NCBI GenBank assembly: GCA_949130495.1
Contig: OX422221.1
Span: 476,241,159-476,305,158, forward strand
DNA length: 64,000 nt
Source of the DNA: Sambucus nigra
Taxonomy: Eukaryota; Streptophyta; Magnoliopsida; Dipsacales; Adoxaceae
Direction of reading: 5' to 3'
Every line of letters begins with the position of its first letter. Position 1 is the stretch's first letter. The notes beneath the pieces were generated by a model that saw nothing but the letters and a program-made list of their open reading frames with translations, had not been told where the DNA came from and ran no database searches. A program made the translations under genes and the position numbers. This document shows, one piece after another, positions 33,390-46,602 of the stretch.

Positions 33390-34602
33390 TGTGAATCAAT
33401 GAATAAATGAATCAAGTATGTGAATCAATGATCATATATGTGAATCAATGAATCAAGCATGTGAATCAATTATCATATATGATACTGTCTAGTTATCATA
33501 TCGGTTATCCAAGTATGAGAATCAATGAATCCAAGCATATCAATTATCATATCTGTGAATCAATGAATCAGTGAATCAATGAATCAATGAATCAATGAAT
33601 AAATGAATCAATGAATAAATGAATCAAGTATGTGAATCACTTATCATAATCAATATTGTCTAATGATCATATCGGTTATCCAAGTATGTGAATCAATGAA
33701 TCAATGAATCAATGATCAATTATCATATATGTGAATCAATGAATAAATGAATCAATTATGTGAATCAATTATCATATTCAATACTGTCTACTGATCATAT
33801 CAGCTATCCAAGTATGTGAATCAATGAATCAATTATCATATCTATGAATCAATGAATCAAGTATGTGAATCAAGTATCATATCTGATACTGTCTGGCTAT
33901 CATATTCGTTATCCAAGTATGTGAATCAATGAATCCAAGCATATCAATTATCATATATGTGAATCAATGAATAAATGAATCAAGTATGTGAATCAATTAT
34001 CATATTCAATAGTGTCTACTGATCATATCAGTTATCCAAGTATGTGAATCAATGAATCAATTATCATATATGTGAATCAATGAATAAATGAATCAAGTAT
34101 GTGAATCAATTATCACATTCAATACTGTCTACTGATCATATCAGTTATCCAAGTGTGTGAATCAAATCAATTATCATACATGTGAATGAATGAATCAAGT
34201 ATGTGAATCAATTATCATATCTGATACTGTCTAGTTATCATATCAGTTATCCAAGTATGTGAATCAATTAATCAATTATCATATCTATGAATCAATGAAT
34301 AAAAAAATCAAGTATGTGAATCAATTATTATATTTAATACTGTCTACTAATCATATCAGTTATCCAAGTATGTGAATCAATGAATCAATGAATCAATTAT
34401 CATATATGTGAATCAATGAATCAATGAATCAAGTATGTGAATCAATTATCATATCTGATACTGTCTAGTTATCATATCAGTTATCCAAGTTTGTGAATCA
34501 GAGAATCTAAGCATATCAATTATCATATATGTGAATGAATGAATCAATGAATAAATGAATCAAGTATGTGAATCAATTATCATATTCAATACTGTCTACT
34601 GA
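33390..34602 (+). repeat. Minisatellite of about 115-bp units in the Harbinger element, left part
   Basis: Units share CATATCAGTTATCCAAGTA and GTGAATCAATGAATCAA and a TACTGTCTA motif. The TTATCCAAG core recurs near 33510, 33677, 33800, 33910, 34032, 34147, 34245, 34362 and 34480, a spacing of roughly 100-165 bp. Within units a shorter (TGAATCAA)n pattern is visible. The array is interrupted by the Tekay element and resumes at 44424. Confidence 0.8.
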
Positions 34603-37083
34603 TGTAAGGCCCTAAAACATGATTAGGAAGGCTAATTACATGATTAATTATAAGTTACGAGTTATAAGTTATAAATTGATTATGTGTATTAAACATGTTA
34701 ATTATCATGTTTAGGGGATGCATGCTTATGTGATATGTGTTGTTTACATTAGGTGCTAATTGAGCTTATTATCGGGGATAACATGTTTAGAGCATATAAT
34801 TAGTTATGTGGTTAAATGCATCGTAAATTATGTTTTTAATGCATGGTTATGTTTATAAAAGTAAGATAGGGTGTTGGTACGAAACTGGCAATGTTTGGTC
34901 GCCAAATGTGAAAGTTTTGAGATTTTCGATAAATTGCTACTTTCCTATTCGAGCCCAAATTAGGTGTACTAGTTTTATGATTTTGGGAAAACACAAAATA
35001 TGAAAGTTGTAGATGTTTAAGTTATCTACTCATAGACACAAATAGGGAGTAAATCGGGGCTCGTAATAGTGAGCAATGGTGATTTTACCAAGGTGGGACA
35101 AATGTGTCATTAATGGAAATGTCTAATTCGACCTTTCATCCAACCAATCACGTGTTACCACTACCCCTATTGCTATTGGACAACTATATAACGTATTTAT
35201 GATTATAAATGAGAGGTATGTCTTCTTCCTCATAAGAAATAACAAGTTTTGCCTAAAGAGAGAGAAAGAGAAGAAAGTTAAGGAAGAAGTCTTTGGAAAA
35301 TTTCTATAAATTGAGGAATCCTCGTAAGGTAATTTCTTATTTATTAAAGTTGGTCACATGGATGAGTTCTACACTTGGCATATTTTTATTTTTGATTTGG
35401 ATAAATATTTTAATGATACCCATATTGCGTAAGTTTATTAAAATAAGTATGGGTTAAGAACATAAGTTAGAACTAGAGCTAGGATCGTAAATGCATACTT
35501 TAAAGTCCTAAATTTACATCAATTTTTGTACAACATTTTGATTTAGAAAATTCATGATCATGATGTATATTTTTGCTAAAACATGTTTATTATATGTTTC
35601 CATGAATTATACCCAAGGTCGAGGTTATGTATGCTTAAATATGTTAAGTTATTCCTTAATGTTCTATTTTGACCTAGTTATGCTAAAAATGGCATAAATC
35701 ATGGAATACTTATTGGAATTGAGTTATTCGGGTTGGAGAGTACAATATACTCATACATGTATAACATATCCAAAAATTGTGTTAAAATACCAAGGAATGA
35801 ACCTTTGGTGATAGTTTGAAGTTCTAATTTAAAATCTGCCCTGAAAGAGCAAGAATGCATACCAGGTGTTTGACGTTTTACTCGACATAAAAATGATCCC
35901 TAAAAATTGTGAAACATTAATTTTATATTATTCTATGTGTTTACTAATATTGGGTGGAATATAATGGAAAGTTATGTTGTATAAAAATTATGAGAATTCC
36001 AGGAATTTGAAGTTGTGTTGTTGTTTTTCTTGAGAAACGATTTGGAAAAGGTTATAATAAAATGGGCATAACTTTGTCCAGCAAATTCGTGATTTAATGC
36101 CGTAAATTGTGTTAGAACCCTAATTAATTGGTTGTTATAGAAATTTTAAATGTCATATTTAATTCCTCCTTAGTTATTTCTGATTGACCAAATGATGTGA
36201 TATATTACTGGGTTTGATGTTAATCGGTGTATTCAAATACTAACGACATTGACTTGTTTGATGGGGAAGCAACTACTACTACCATACCAAGGAAGTAGTT
36301 TGGTATTAATCTTAGCACTAAATCCAAGGTGAGTGACCTATCCTATGAAATATATATGCTTATATGTTCATATAAAAATGTGTAGTTAAACACATGTGTT
36401 AAAATGCTTATGGGAGTGATGTTGTATTTATGAAGCATATGCATATGATTAAAAATGTTAAGAGATTTTATATAATGATATGGACTAGTGAGTCTTTTGC
36501 CTAATGTTAAGGACTGTGGTGGGTCCTATGGGATGTGGTGGTCCTGTTAATCCAACTTAAAGGTTTGTGTACTCTGGCCTAATAAAGGGATGTGGTGGTC
36601 CCCAATAACTGTGGTGGGTTAATTGGACTGTGGTGGGTCCAGGCTTGCGAGAGTTTCACAATTCTTGTTGGGTTATAGCATTAGAAAAAAATAAAAATGG
36701 TTATTAAAATTGGTTATATGTGTGGTATGTGGTCATTCGCTAAGCCTTTATAGCTTACACTCCTATAATGTTTTGTTTCAAGTATGCTTATAATTTGGAG
36801 TTCACTGCCAAGTTAGGACCTTAAAATGGGGGAGTGACGGATATCTAGTTTGGTTTGAATATCAAGATTCCTTTTGTGTAATTATTAAACTAAGGATCTT
36901 TGTTATGTAAAGTTATGTAGTACTTATAAGTTATAAGTAAAGATAGTTATGTTTTCATCTACACATACGTTTGGGAAAAAAATCTTATGCTATTTTCCTT
37001 AGAGATTTAAATTAAAGCATTATTTAAGACAATTTATCTCTAATTAAAAGGATGAGTTAACTTAATTAAGTCGGGGCACGGCA
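34603..37083 (+). repeat. 5' LTR of the Tekay element in the minisatellite
   Basis: It contains a TATA-like ACTATATAACG near 35183-35193. Near 36515-36645 it has a small repeat of CTGTGGTGGGTCC / GATGTGGTGGTCC units, conserved in the other LTR at about 43850-43985. Confidence 0.9.
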
Positions 37084-37086
37084 ACT

Positions 37087-37098
37087 TGGTATCAGAGC
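37087..37098 (+). other. Primer binding site of the Tekay element
   Basis: TGGTATCAGAGC, exactly the initiator-Met tRNA primer site, lies 3 nt after the LTR end. Confidence 0.9.
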
Positions 37099-37250
37099 GT
37101 GGTTATTAGGTTCTGGACAGGGTGTGAGGGACTATATTGGCAGTGGGCACTAGAAAGTGAGTTTACTATGCGCCTGGATTTTGACTAACAATGTTAATAT
37201 TAAACTGCTGTTATTTTATTTTGTTTAAGTTAATTATATTGCAGTGAGTG

Positions 37251-38432
37251 ATGGATCCACATGAGCCTCATGATAGAGCAGAGGGTGAGGCATCCTATGT
37301 ACCTAATAGTCAACAAGGACATAGACATATTGAAGTGGATGAGCCAGAGGTGCAACAACAACCTATATATGATGTGGGAAGAATACTACGTGTTGTGGCG
37401 CAATTAATGGAACAAGCAAGAGGTGGAGAACATGGTGGGGATAGGGATAAATTGCATGAGAGGTTCATGAAGTTAAATCCGCCAGCATTTACTGGGACTA
37501 CTGATCCGTTAGTGGCAGAGGGGTGGATTAGAAAGATGGAAACAATATTCAAGGTGATGGAAGTGCGAGATGAACAAAAGGTTTTGTTAGCAACCTTTAG
37601 GTTAGAAGATGATGCAAAGTTATGGTGGGATGCAACAGAAAGGTTACTTACTACAATGGGGGGAGTGGTGCCAATAAATCCTCCACAAATTACATGGGAG
37701 AGGTTTGTAAAGGTGTTCTCTGAAAAATATTTTCCAAGGCTTTATAGGAAAGAGAAAGAGGAAGAATTTATCACGTTGAAACAGGGGAATCGAACAGTGG
37801 CAGAGTATGAAGATTTATTTATATCCTTATATAGATTTGCACCTGACTTGGGGAGGATGGAAGAAAGTAAATGTGATCGGTTTCAAACCGGGCTGAGTGT
37901 AGATATAAAAAGCATGGTTGCTAATATGAAGATCACAGATTATGTGGACTAGGTTGATAGGGCCATGGTGTCAGAAAAGTCAATGAAAGAAATGGAAGGT
38001 GAACACACGAAGAAAGCTAGACATGATGTTATAAGATCATATGGATGGGAGACGGGAACCTCAACTCAGAGTGTAGCACGAGGAGTAACTAAGGGCCAAG
38101 AATTTAAAAATAATAGAAGTGCACGTGGAAGATTTCAAGCTTGAGGTGGAAGGACTGGGATGAATCGGCCAGAAAATGCATATGTGTTAGTGCCGAGGGA
38201 CATATTTTGTTATAGATGTGGTGGTCAAAGGCACATGTCTCGGGAGTGTACAATATCTGAGATGACACCTTTGTGTTTCCATTGTCATGAACTAGGGCAC
38301 TTACGAAAGAATTGTCTAATGGTGGGAGCTACAACATCAGTTGGGAGTGTGGCAGTATGAGGTAAGAGTTCTACACAGAATGTACCCAGGGGAGGTAGAG
38401 GAGGTATATCGCAAAGTCAAGGCCAAGGCCGA
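37251..38432 (+). pseudogene. Gag of the Tekay element
   Basis: The ATG at 37251 starts a frame with stops at 37950, 38142 and 38358. It carries FMKLNPPAFTGTTDPLVAEG, WIRKMETIFKVM, AKLWWDA, WERFVKVFSEKYFP and GNRTVAEYEDLFISL, the retrotransposon gag domain. Two zinc knuckles follow: CYRCGGQRHMSREC and CFHCHELGHLRKNC. Gag builds the particle and binds the RNA. The frame continues straight into the protease, as expected for a single Gag-Pol ORF. The preceding in-frame GTG at 37248 is not needed. Confidence 0.88.
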
Positions 38433-41400
38433 GTGTTTGCACTGACGCAAAAAGATGCACAAGCTATGACTAACGTAGTGACATGTACACTTCCTATTGG
38501 TGATAAAGATGCTTATGTGTTGATAGATCTTGGTTCTACACATTCTTTTGTGTCTTTTCTTTATCTATTGCATCTTAATAAACCATTATCATCATTAGAT
38601 TCTGGTTTAGCTATTGTTACTCCAGTGGGGGGGGGGGGGTTTGTTTTTATTGAGAGGGTATATAGGGAGTGTGTGGTGCGAGTGGGTGAAAAATAATTAC
38701 TAGTTGACTTGTTACCTCTCGATATGCATGACTTTGATGTGATACTGGGTATGGATTGGTTGGCCTCACATCATGTATATTTAGATTGCTTTAGAAAGGA
38801 GGTGGTGTTTTGATTACCTGGTGAACCTGAATTTAAATTTGTTGGGGAACGAAATGTCACTCCAACATGTTTGATTTCTGCTACAAAATCTTATGAATTG
38901 TTAAGGAAAGGGTGTCAGGGTTATCTTGCCCATGTGGTGGACATACGATAAGAGGCTGAAAAACTATCAGATATACCAGTAGTTAATGAGATATACCAGT
39001 AGTTAATGAGTTTGTAGATGTCTTCCCAGAAGAACTCCCAGGGTTAGCACCAGACCGTGAGGTAGAATTTACGATTGAGTTGGTACCAGGCACCGCACTG
39101 ATATCTATTACACCATATCGCATGGCACCTGCAGAATTAAAAGAGCTAAAAATACAGTTACAAGATTTATTAGATCGTGGTTTTATAATGCCTAGTGTAT
39201 CACCGTGGGGAGCCCTAATATTGTTTATGAAAAAGAAAGATGGAACCATGAGACTATGCATCGATTATCGTCAATTGAATAAGGTGACTATCCGTAACAA
39301 ATACCCACTACCCCGAATTGATGACTTGTTCGATCAGTTGCAAGGAGCCAAAGTGTTTTTCAAGATCGATCTCAGATCCGGATATCATCAATTGAAAGTA
39401 AGAGACTGTGATATTTATAAAATTGCTTTTCGTTCCAGGTATGGACATTATGAATTTCTTGTCATGCCATTTGGGTTAACAAATGCACCGGCTGTATTCA
39501 TGGATTTGATGAACCGTATATTTCACCCATACGTGGATTCTTTTGTTATAGTCTTCATTGATGATATTTTGATATATTCTCGTAGTAGGGATGAGCATGA
39601 ACACCACCTGTGTATTATTTTACAGACCTTGCGAGAGAAGCAGTTGTATGCTAAATTTTCTAAATGTGAATTTTGGCTAGACAGGTAGTATTTTTGGGGC
39701 ATGTTATTTCAGCTGATGGTATTTGTGTTGATCCTAAGAAGGTAGAAGCAGTAATGAATTGGGAAAGACCAACTAGTGTGACAGAGGTACGCAGATTTTT
39801 GGGATTAGCGGGATATTACATGAGGTTTATACCGGTGTTTCCTTCTATTGCATTGCCATTGACTAAGCTTACCAGAAGGAGAACAAGTTTGTGTGGAGTG
39901 GTGATTGTGATAAAATCTTTGAAAATTTAAAGGGTAAGTTGACATCAACTCCAGTATTAACTATCCCAACAGGTACAGAAGGTTTAGTTATTTATAGTGA
40001 TGCTTCGTATCAAGGACTTGGATGTGTATTAATGCAGCATAAAAAGGTAATTACTTTTGCTTCTCGACAGTTAAAGATACATGAACGCAACTACCCTACA
40101 CATGATCTCGAGTTAGCTGCAGTAGTTTTTGCATTAAAGATCTGGAGACATTACTTATATGGTGTTAGTTGTGAAATATTTACTGACCATCAAAGCTTAA
40201 AATACTTGTTTACTCAAAAAGACTTGAACTTGAGGCAAAGAAGGTGGGTGGAACTTATAAAAGATTATGATTGCACGATACATCACCATCGAGATAAAGT
40301 TAATGTTGTTGCCGATGCTTTGAGTAGAAAATCTCTAGGCATAGTATCTTGTATTTATTATATTCGAGTTGACCTCCTAAGAGAGATAGCTTTAATGGGG
40401 GTGGAATTAACTTTGAATGAGTCTTACGGAATAGTAGCAGATTTAAATGTTAGACCCACGTTGATAGACTGGATAAAACAAGCACAGGCAGGAGATACAG
40501 AATTGGAGAAAGTTAGAGATAATATGAAAAAAGGGTAAAGCAAATGAATTTTCTACTCAGGATGATGACATTGTTATGTACGGTAACCGTTTGTGTGTAC
40601 CTAATGTGCCTAATTTAAGAAGAACAATTTTAGAGGAAGCACACTGTTCTTTATATGCTATGCATCCAGGGAGCACGAAACTATATAGAAATTTGAAACA
40701 ATGTTATTGGTGGCCGGGAATGAAACACGACATTGCAGATTTTGTTGCTAGATGTCTAGTTTGCCAACAGGTGAAGGTGGAGCATCAGAAGCCAAGTGGT
40801 TTACTACAGCCCTTACCTATTCCTGAGTGGAAATGGGAACATGTTACTACAGATTTTGTTGTAGGTTTACCAAAATCATCCCGAGGGTTTGATTCTATTT
40901 GGGTTGTCGTTGATAGGTTAACTAAGTCTGCACATTTTCTTCCTGTTAAAGCTACTTACTCCATGGATAGATATGCAAACATATATGTGGATGAGATTAT
41001 TAGATTGCATGGTGCACCTGTTTTTATTATTTCTGATCGAGATCCTAAGTTTACTTCTCACTTTTGGCCCAGATTACAACAAGCTTTGGGGACTAAATTG
41101 AAATTTAGTACAAATTTTCATCCGCAGACTGATGGGCAGTCAGAAAGAACGATTGAAACACTTGAAGACATGTTACGAATTTGTGTATTGGAGTTCAAGG
41201 GCAGTTAGGATGAACACTTGTCACTAATAGAGTCTGCTTATAATAATACCTATCATTCGAGTATTGAGATGGATCCTTATGAAGCTTTGTATGGGAGAAA
41301 ATGCAGAACTCTAGTGTGTTGGACTGAAGTGGGAGAACGAAAACTACTTGGGCCAGAAATTGTACAACAGACTACTGAAAAGATAAATCTTATTCATAAT

Positions 41401-41910
41401 CACTTAAAAGTGGCACAAAGTAGACAGAAAAGTTATGCAGGCAACCGAAGGAAAGAATAGAAATTTGAGGAAGGTGATCGAGTATTCCTACGTGTTTCTC
41501 CTTGGAGAGGGGTTATGAGGTTCGGGAAGAAGGGAAAGTTAAGTCCCAGGTACATTGGCCCTTATGAGATAGTGAAACGGGTTGGAGCTGTAGCTTATAA
41601 ATTGGTGTTACCACCAGAATTGTCTCGGATACATGATGTTTTTCATATATCCATGTTACGTAAGTATGTGCCTGATCCTTCACATGTGTTTATCTCATAA
41701 TCGATAGAGCTTCAAGATGACTTAACCTACGTGGAGGAACCAATTTCTATTGTAGATCGAAAGGAGCAAGTGTTATGTAGTAAAACCATTTCACTAGTTA
41801 AGGTGATGTGGAGAAGTCAAAATGTGGAGTATGCCACCTGGGAAGGGGAGGATAACATAAAGAAGCAATATCCTCAATTGTTTGGTAATTTCTTATGCGT
41901 TAAATTTTGA
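38433..41910 (+). pseudogene. Protease, RT, RNase H, integrase and chromodomain of the Tekay element
   Basis: The protease (38433-38810) has VLIDLGSTHSFVS, with DLGS at the active site, and FDVILGMDWL. An exact 20-bp tandem duplication (38971-39010) shifts the frame before RT. RT (39080-39688) has [42 protein letters not shown] and catalytic [10 protein letters not shown]. RNase H (39891-40330) has [38 protein letters not shown] and VADALSR. Integrase (40576-41460) has a zinc module (HPGSTKLYRNL, CLVCQ), ISDRDPKFTSHF and HPQTDGQSERTIETLEDML. The end (41515-41910) has GKLSPRYIGPYEI and a chromodomain (VKVMWRSQNVEYATWE) after a TAA at 41698. Further breaks lie near 39680, 39890, 40535, 41206 and 41458. 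Confidence 0.9.
38971..39010 (+). repeat. Exact 20-bp tandem duplication that breaks the Tekay reading frame
   Basis: ATATACCAGTAGTTAATGAG occurs at 38971-38990 and again at 38991-39010. Protease lies in the frame of position 38433 and RT two bases out of step, exactly what one added 20-bp unit produces. Confidence 0.9.
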
Positions 41911-41923
41911 GGGCGAAATTTTT

Positions 41924-41939
41924 ATAAGAGGGGTAGAAT
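41924..41939 (+). other. Polypurine tract of the Tekay element
   Basis: ATAAGAGGGGTAGAAT lies immediately before the 3' LTR at 41940. Confidence 0.8.
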
Positions 41940-44423
41940 TGTAAGGCCCTAAAACATGATTAGGAAGGTTAATTACACGATTAATTATAAGTTACGAGTT
42001 ATAAGTTATAAATTGATTATGTGTGTTAAACATGTTAATTATCATGTTTAGGGGATGCATGCTTATGTGATATATGTGTTGTTTACATTAGGTGCTAATT
42101 GAGCTTATTATCGGGGATAACATGTTTAGAGCATATAATTAGTTATGTGGTTAAATGCATCGTAAATTATGTTTTCAATGCATGATTATGTTTATAAAAG
42201 TAAGCTAGGGTGTTGGTGCGAAATTGGCAATGATTGGTCACCAAAAGTGAAAGTTTTGAGATTTTCGATAAATTGCTACTTTCCTATTCAAGCCCAAATT
42301 AGGTGTACTAGTTTTATGATTTTGGGAAAACACAAAATATGAAAGTTGTATATGTTTAAGTTATCTACTCATAGAAACAAATAGAAAGTAAATTGGGGCC
42401 TGTGATAGTGAGTAATGGTGATTTTACCAAGGTGGGACAAATGTGTCATTAATGGAATTGTTTAATTCGACTTTCATCCAACCAATCACGTGTTACCACT
42501 ACCCCTATTGCTATTGGACCACTATAAAACGTATGTCTAATTATAAATTAGATTTATGTCTTCTTCCTCATAATAAATAACAAGTTTTGCCTAAAGAGGG
42601 AGAAAGAGAAGAAAGTTAAGGAATAAATCTTTGGAAAATTTCTAAAAATCGAGGAATCCTCATAAGGTAATTTCTTCTTTATTAAAGTTGGTCACATGAA
42701 TGAGTTCTATACTTGGGATATTTTTATTTTTGATTTGAATAAATATTTTAATGATACCCATATTGCCTAAGTTTATTAAAATAAGTATGGGTTAAGAACA
42801 TAAGTTAGAACTAGAGCTAGGATCGTAAATGCATACTTTAAAGTCCTAAATTTACATCATTTTTTGTAAAGCATTTTGATTTAGAAAATTCATGCTTATG
42901 ATGTATATTTATGCTAAAACATTTTTATTATATGTTTCCATGAATTATACCCAAGGTCGAGGTTATGTATGCTTAAAATGTTAAGTTGTGCCTTAATGTT
43001 CTATTTTGACCTAGTTAGGCTAAAAATGGCATAAATCATGGAATACTTACTGGAATTGAGTTATTCCGGTTGGAGAGTACAATATACTCATACATGTATA
43101 ACATATCCGAAAATGGGGTAAAAATACCAAGGAATGAACCTTTGGTGATAGTTTGAAGTTTTAGTTTAAAATACGCCCTAAAGGAGCAAGAATGCATACC
43201 TGGTGTTTTACGTTTTGCTCGACATAGAAAATGAGCCCTAAAAATTGTGAAACATTAATTTTGTATTATTAAATGTGTTTAATGGTATTGGGTGGAATAT
43301 CATGGAAATCTATGTTGTATAAAAATTATGAGAATTCCAGGAAGTTGAAGTTGTGTTGTTGTTTTTCTTGAGAAATGATTTGGAAAAGGTTGTAATAAAA
43401 TGGGCATAACTTTATCTAGAAAATTCGTAATTTAATGCCATAAATTGTGTTAGAACCCTAATTAATCGGGTGTTATAGAAATGTGAAGTGTCATATTTAA
43501 TTCCTCCTTAGTTATTTCTGATTGACCAAATGATGTGATGTATTACTGGGTTTGATGTTAATCGGTGTATTCAAATACTAACGACATTGGCTTGTTTAGT
43601 GGGGAAGCAACTAATACTACCATACCAACGAAGTAGTTTGGTATTAGTCTTAGCACCAAATCGAGGGTGAGTGAGGTATCCTATGAAATGTATATGCTTA
43701 TATGTTCATATGGAAATGTGTAGTTAAACACATGTGTTAAAATGCTTATGGGAGTGATTTTGTATTTATGAAACTTATGCATATGATTAAAAATGTTAAG
43801 AGATGTTATATAATGATATGAACTAGTTATTCCTTTGTCTAATGTTAAGGACTGTGGTGGGTCCTACGAGATGTGGTGTTCCTATTAATCCAACTTAAAG
43901 GTTTGTGTACTCAGGCCTAATAAAGAGATGTGGTGGTCCCCAATAACTGTGGTGGGTTAATTGGACTGTGGCGGGTCCAGGCTTGCGAGAGTTTCACAAT
44001 TCTTGTTGGGTAATAGCATTAGAACAAAATAAAAATAGTTATTAAAATTGGTTATATGTGTGGTATGTGGTCATTTAGTAAGCCTTTATAGCTTACACTC
44101 CTATAATGTTTTCTTTCAGATATGCTTATAATTTGGAGTTCACTGCCAATTTAGGACCTTAAAACGGGGGAGTGACGGATATCTAGTTTGGTTTGAATAT
44201 CAAGATTCCTTTTGTGTAATTATTAAACTAAGGATCTTGTTTATGTAAAGTTATGTAGTATTTATAAGTTATAAGTAAAGGAAGTTATGTTTTTATCTAC
44301 ACATACCTTTGGAAAAAAAAATCTTATGCTATTTTCCTTAGAGATTTAAATTAAAGCATTGTTTAAGACAATTTATATCTAATTAAAAGGATGAGTTTAA
44401 CTTAATTAAGTCGGGGCATGCCA
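41940..44423 (+). repeat. 3' LTR of the Tekay element in the minisatellite
   Basis: It matches 34603-37083 throughout, begins TGTAAGGCCC and ends GCATGCCA before the ACTGA duplication at 44424-44428. Confidence 0.9.
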
Positions 44424-44770
44424 ACTGATCATATCAGTTATCCAAGTATGTGAATCAATGAATCAATTATCATATATGTGAATCAATGAATTAATGAATA
44501 TATTATCATATCTGTGAATCAATGAATCAAGTATCTGATACTGTCTAGTTATCATATCAGTTATCCAAGTATGTGAATCAATGAATCCAAGCATAACATG
44601 AAAATTGAAGTCTGTGAATCAAGTCTGTTAAGTTATACAACATCTGTGAAGCATACATCTGTAAAGCATACCATACAACATCTGTGAAGCATATCATACC
44701 ATATCAAGCATATCATATCAGTTATACAACATCTGTGAAGTCTGTGAATCAAGTTTGTGAATCAAAGTCT
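44424..44770 (+). repeat. Minisatellite of the Harbinger element, right part
   Basis: The array resumes with ACTGATCATATCAGTTATCC and one further TTATCCAAG unit near 44556. It then decays into ACATCTGTGAAGCATA-type short repeats. It is continuous with 33390-34602 once the Tekay element is removed. Confidence 0.75.
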
Positions 44771-45091
44771 GTGAATTATTGTCAAGTTAATATACCATAA
44801 ATATCCCAAATTCAACTAAATCAGTTATCAAGTGAATACTAAATGGTTCAAATTATCAAATCATCCCTATTACATTAACAAATACAGCATGGTTCAAATT
44901 ATCAATTTTTTAACAAAATCAAAAGGCTCAAGCTGAGTTGTTCCTCTTTCTGCCCACATTTGGGTAGCCATTGCATCACGCTTCTCCATCCAAGATGCCT
45001 GTGTTGCGAATGTAATATGCTCATTAAGCATGTCATTAGGTATATTAAGGGGTGTGGGGTTCACATCATCATCACTATCACAATCATCATT

Positions 45092-46301
45092 TCACAAGTC
45101 ATCCCTACCATCGGTACGCAAAAAGTTATGCAGGGCACAACAAGCTAACACAATCTTAGCCTGCGTATCAATGTCATGAAATGGTTGATGTCGTACATAA
45201 GTAAATCTTTTTTTCAATAATTCGATAGTGCGCTCCACTAAATTGTGTAGCGATGAATGGCGAAAATTGAATAATTCTTTACTAGTTTTGGGACGTTGCC
45301 CCTCTACGATGGTAACATAACTTGCGATACGGTGATAAAAAATCCGAACCAGGGGGAATCCGACGTCCGCAAGATAATATTTTCCTAAAAACAATAAATA
45401 TAGTGCTTTTTTTATCAAAAATATGTCGATCGTATATGGTATATATAATGTTTTTTCAAGTTAAGTACACAAAATAGACCGGCATACCAACTGGAATGGT
45501 CAACTTTTGGCCTGCACGTTGTATAGCGACCCTAAGTAAATGTCCATTATGGGCGGACCCCTCCCATCCGGACAATACATATGTAAATTTCATATCGAAT
45601 GTGCATGCAACAAGAACATTTTGAGAGATGACATGTTTTCGATTACGATACCTAACTTGATTAACAAGGGGGACATTCGCATGCATGTGTGTACCGTCTA
45701 TCACTCCTACGACATCCTGTTGAGATACTATATTTGTTATTTCATTAAATCCATTTAAATTTTCATAACTATTTACTCTATTAAGAATGAATTTTCTTAC
45801 CGAAAAATAATGATACCAACTTCTGTTGCCAGGACTATCAACCGGAGCGTTATCAGTGGTTGCATTTGTGACAATTTCCTTATACAACATTAGGCACGTC
45901 CCAAGCACCTTATGAAACTAGAAACTAATGGTTTGACTTGACTAACAAAAAATTTTACTCTCGGAGCGTCAACGCTCATCATGGCCAACAATATTCAAGA
46001 AAATTACAACTTGTTCCGCAACATCAACTGGACGACCGTCGGTTAGTCCAAACGCACTGAGACGGTCACATAACCTATTAAATGAACCAATGTTAATTCG
46101 TAATAAGTCGTGGCATAATCGATCACTCATCCTGTACATTCGGAACAAGGATTTCTTACGATGCTCATCCCAATTATAATGAGGTGCCCTAGGAATGTCC
46201 GTTAAAGACCTTATATGTTGATAAATTACTATTGTCCGTATCACCATCGACCAAACGACACCAATTCGTTTACGTTGTAAATTAGAATTATATTTAAGCA
46301 T
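45092..46301 (-). pseudogene. PIF/Harbinger DDE transposase
   Basis: The ATG is at 46301 on the minus strand. The N-terminal helical region (FNRLCDRLSAFGLTDGRPVD, FLNIVGHD) is followed by three in-frame stops between about 45967 and 45920. The catalytic part then continues in the same frame: GVIDGTHMHANVP (first Asp), YVLSGWEGSAHNGHLLRVAI (typical LPGWEGSAHD block), and, across a 103-bp GT-AG intron (45487-45385), GKYYLADVGFP (second Asp) and NLVERTIELLKKRF (Glu). All three DDE residues are present. The end reads IVLACCALHNFLRTDG, the usual C-terminal block. The enzyme would cut at the GGG...CCC termini and duplicate TTA. Only the stops in the N-terminal half disable it. It shares orientation with the Myb/SANT-like gene. 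Confidence 0.88.
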
Positions 46302-46602
46302 TTTCGCCTACAAATATTTAATTCACAAGTTCATTATTTCAAATATTTTGTATAAAATAGCAAACTATGAATATGATCATAATCGTTATCAAATAAGCAA
46401 CTAATAAATGGAAAAAAAGTATAAAACTTACCGGAACAAACTGATTCAAACGTATAATTAGGAGAAGACGGTTCCTGTAAAATAGACACAAAATGCGTGT
46501 TACACAAAAGAATGCGCATAAAAAAAAATACAATCTTATGATTTATAAATACAACATTATTTATTAACTTCTCATTTATTATGCGCCATCTATTTATTTC
46601 AA

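Larger units (their letters stand above)
34603..44423 (+). mobile_element. Tekay/Del-lineage Ty3/Gypsy retrotransposon inside the minisatellite
   Basis: LTRs at 34603-37083 (2481 bp) and 41940-44423 (2484 bp) begin TGTAAGGCCCTAAAAC and end CA. The 5-bp duplication ACTGA flanks the element (34598-34602 and 44424-44428). The sequence ACTGATCATATCAG at the empty site matches other minisatellite units, confirming the borders. A primer site complementary to initiator-Met tRNA, gag with two zinc knuckles, protease, RT, RNase H, integrase and a C-terminal chromodomain identify the Tekay (Del) lineage of chromodomain Gypsy elements. Length is 9,821 bp. The LTRs differ by a few percent by eye and pol has several frameshifts. 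Confidence 0.9.

Noticed and set aside
33390..34602. Possible CRISPR-like or coding repeat
   Set aside because: There are no unique spacers of constant size and no open frame. The sequence is an AT-rich minisatellite in a plant context.
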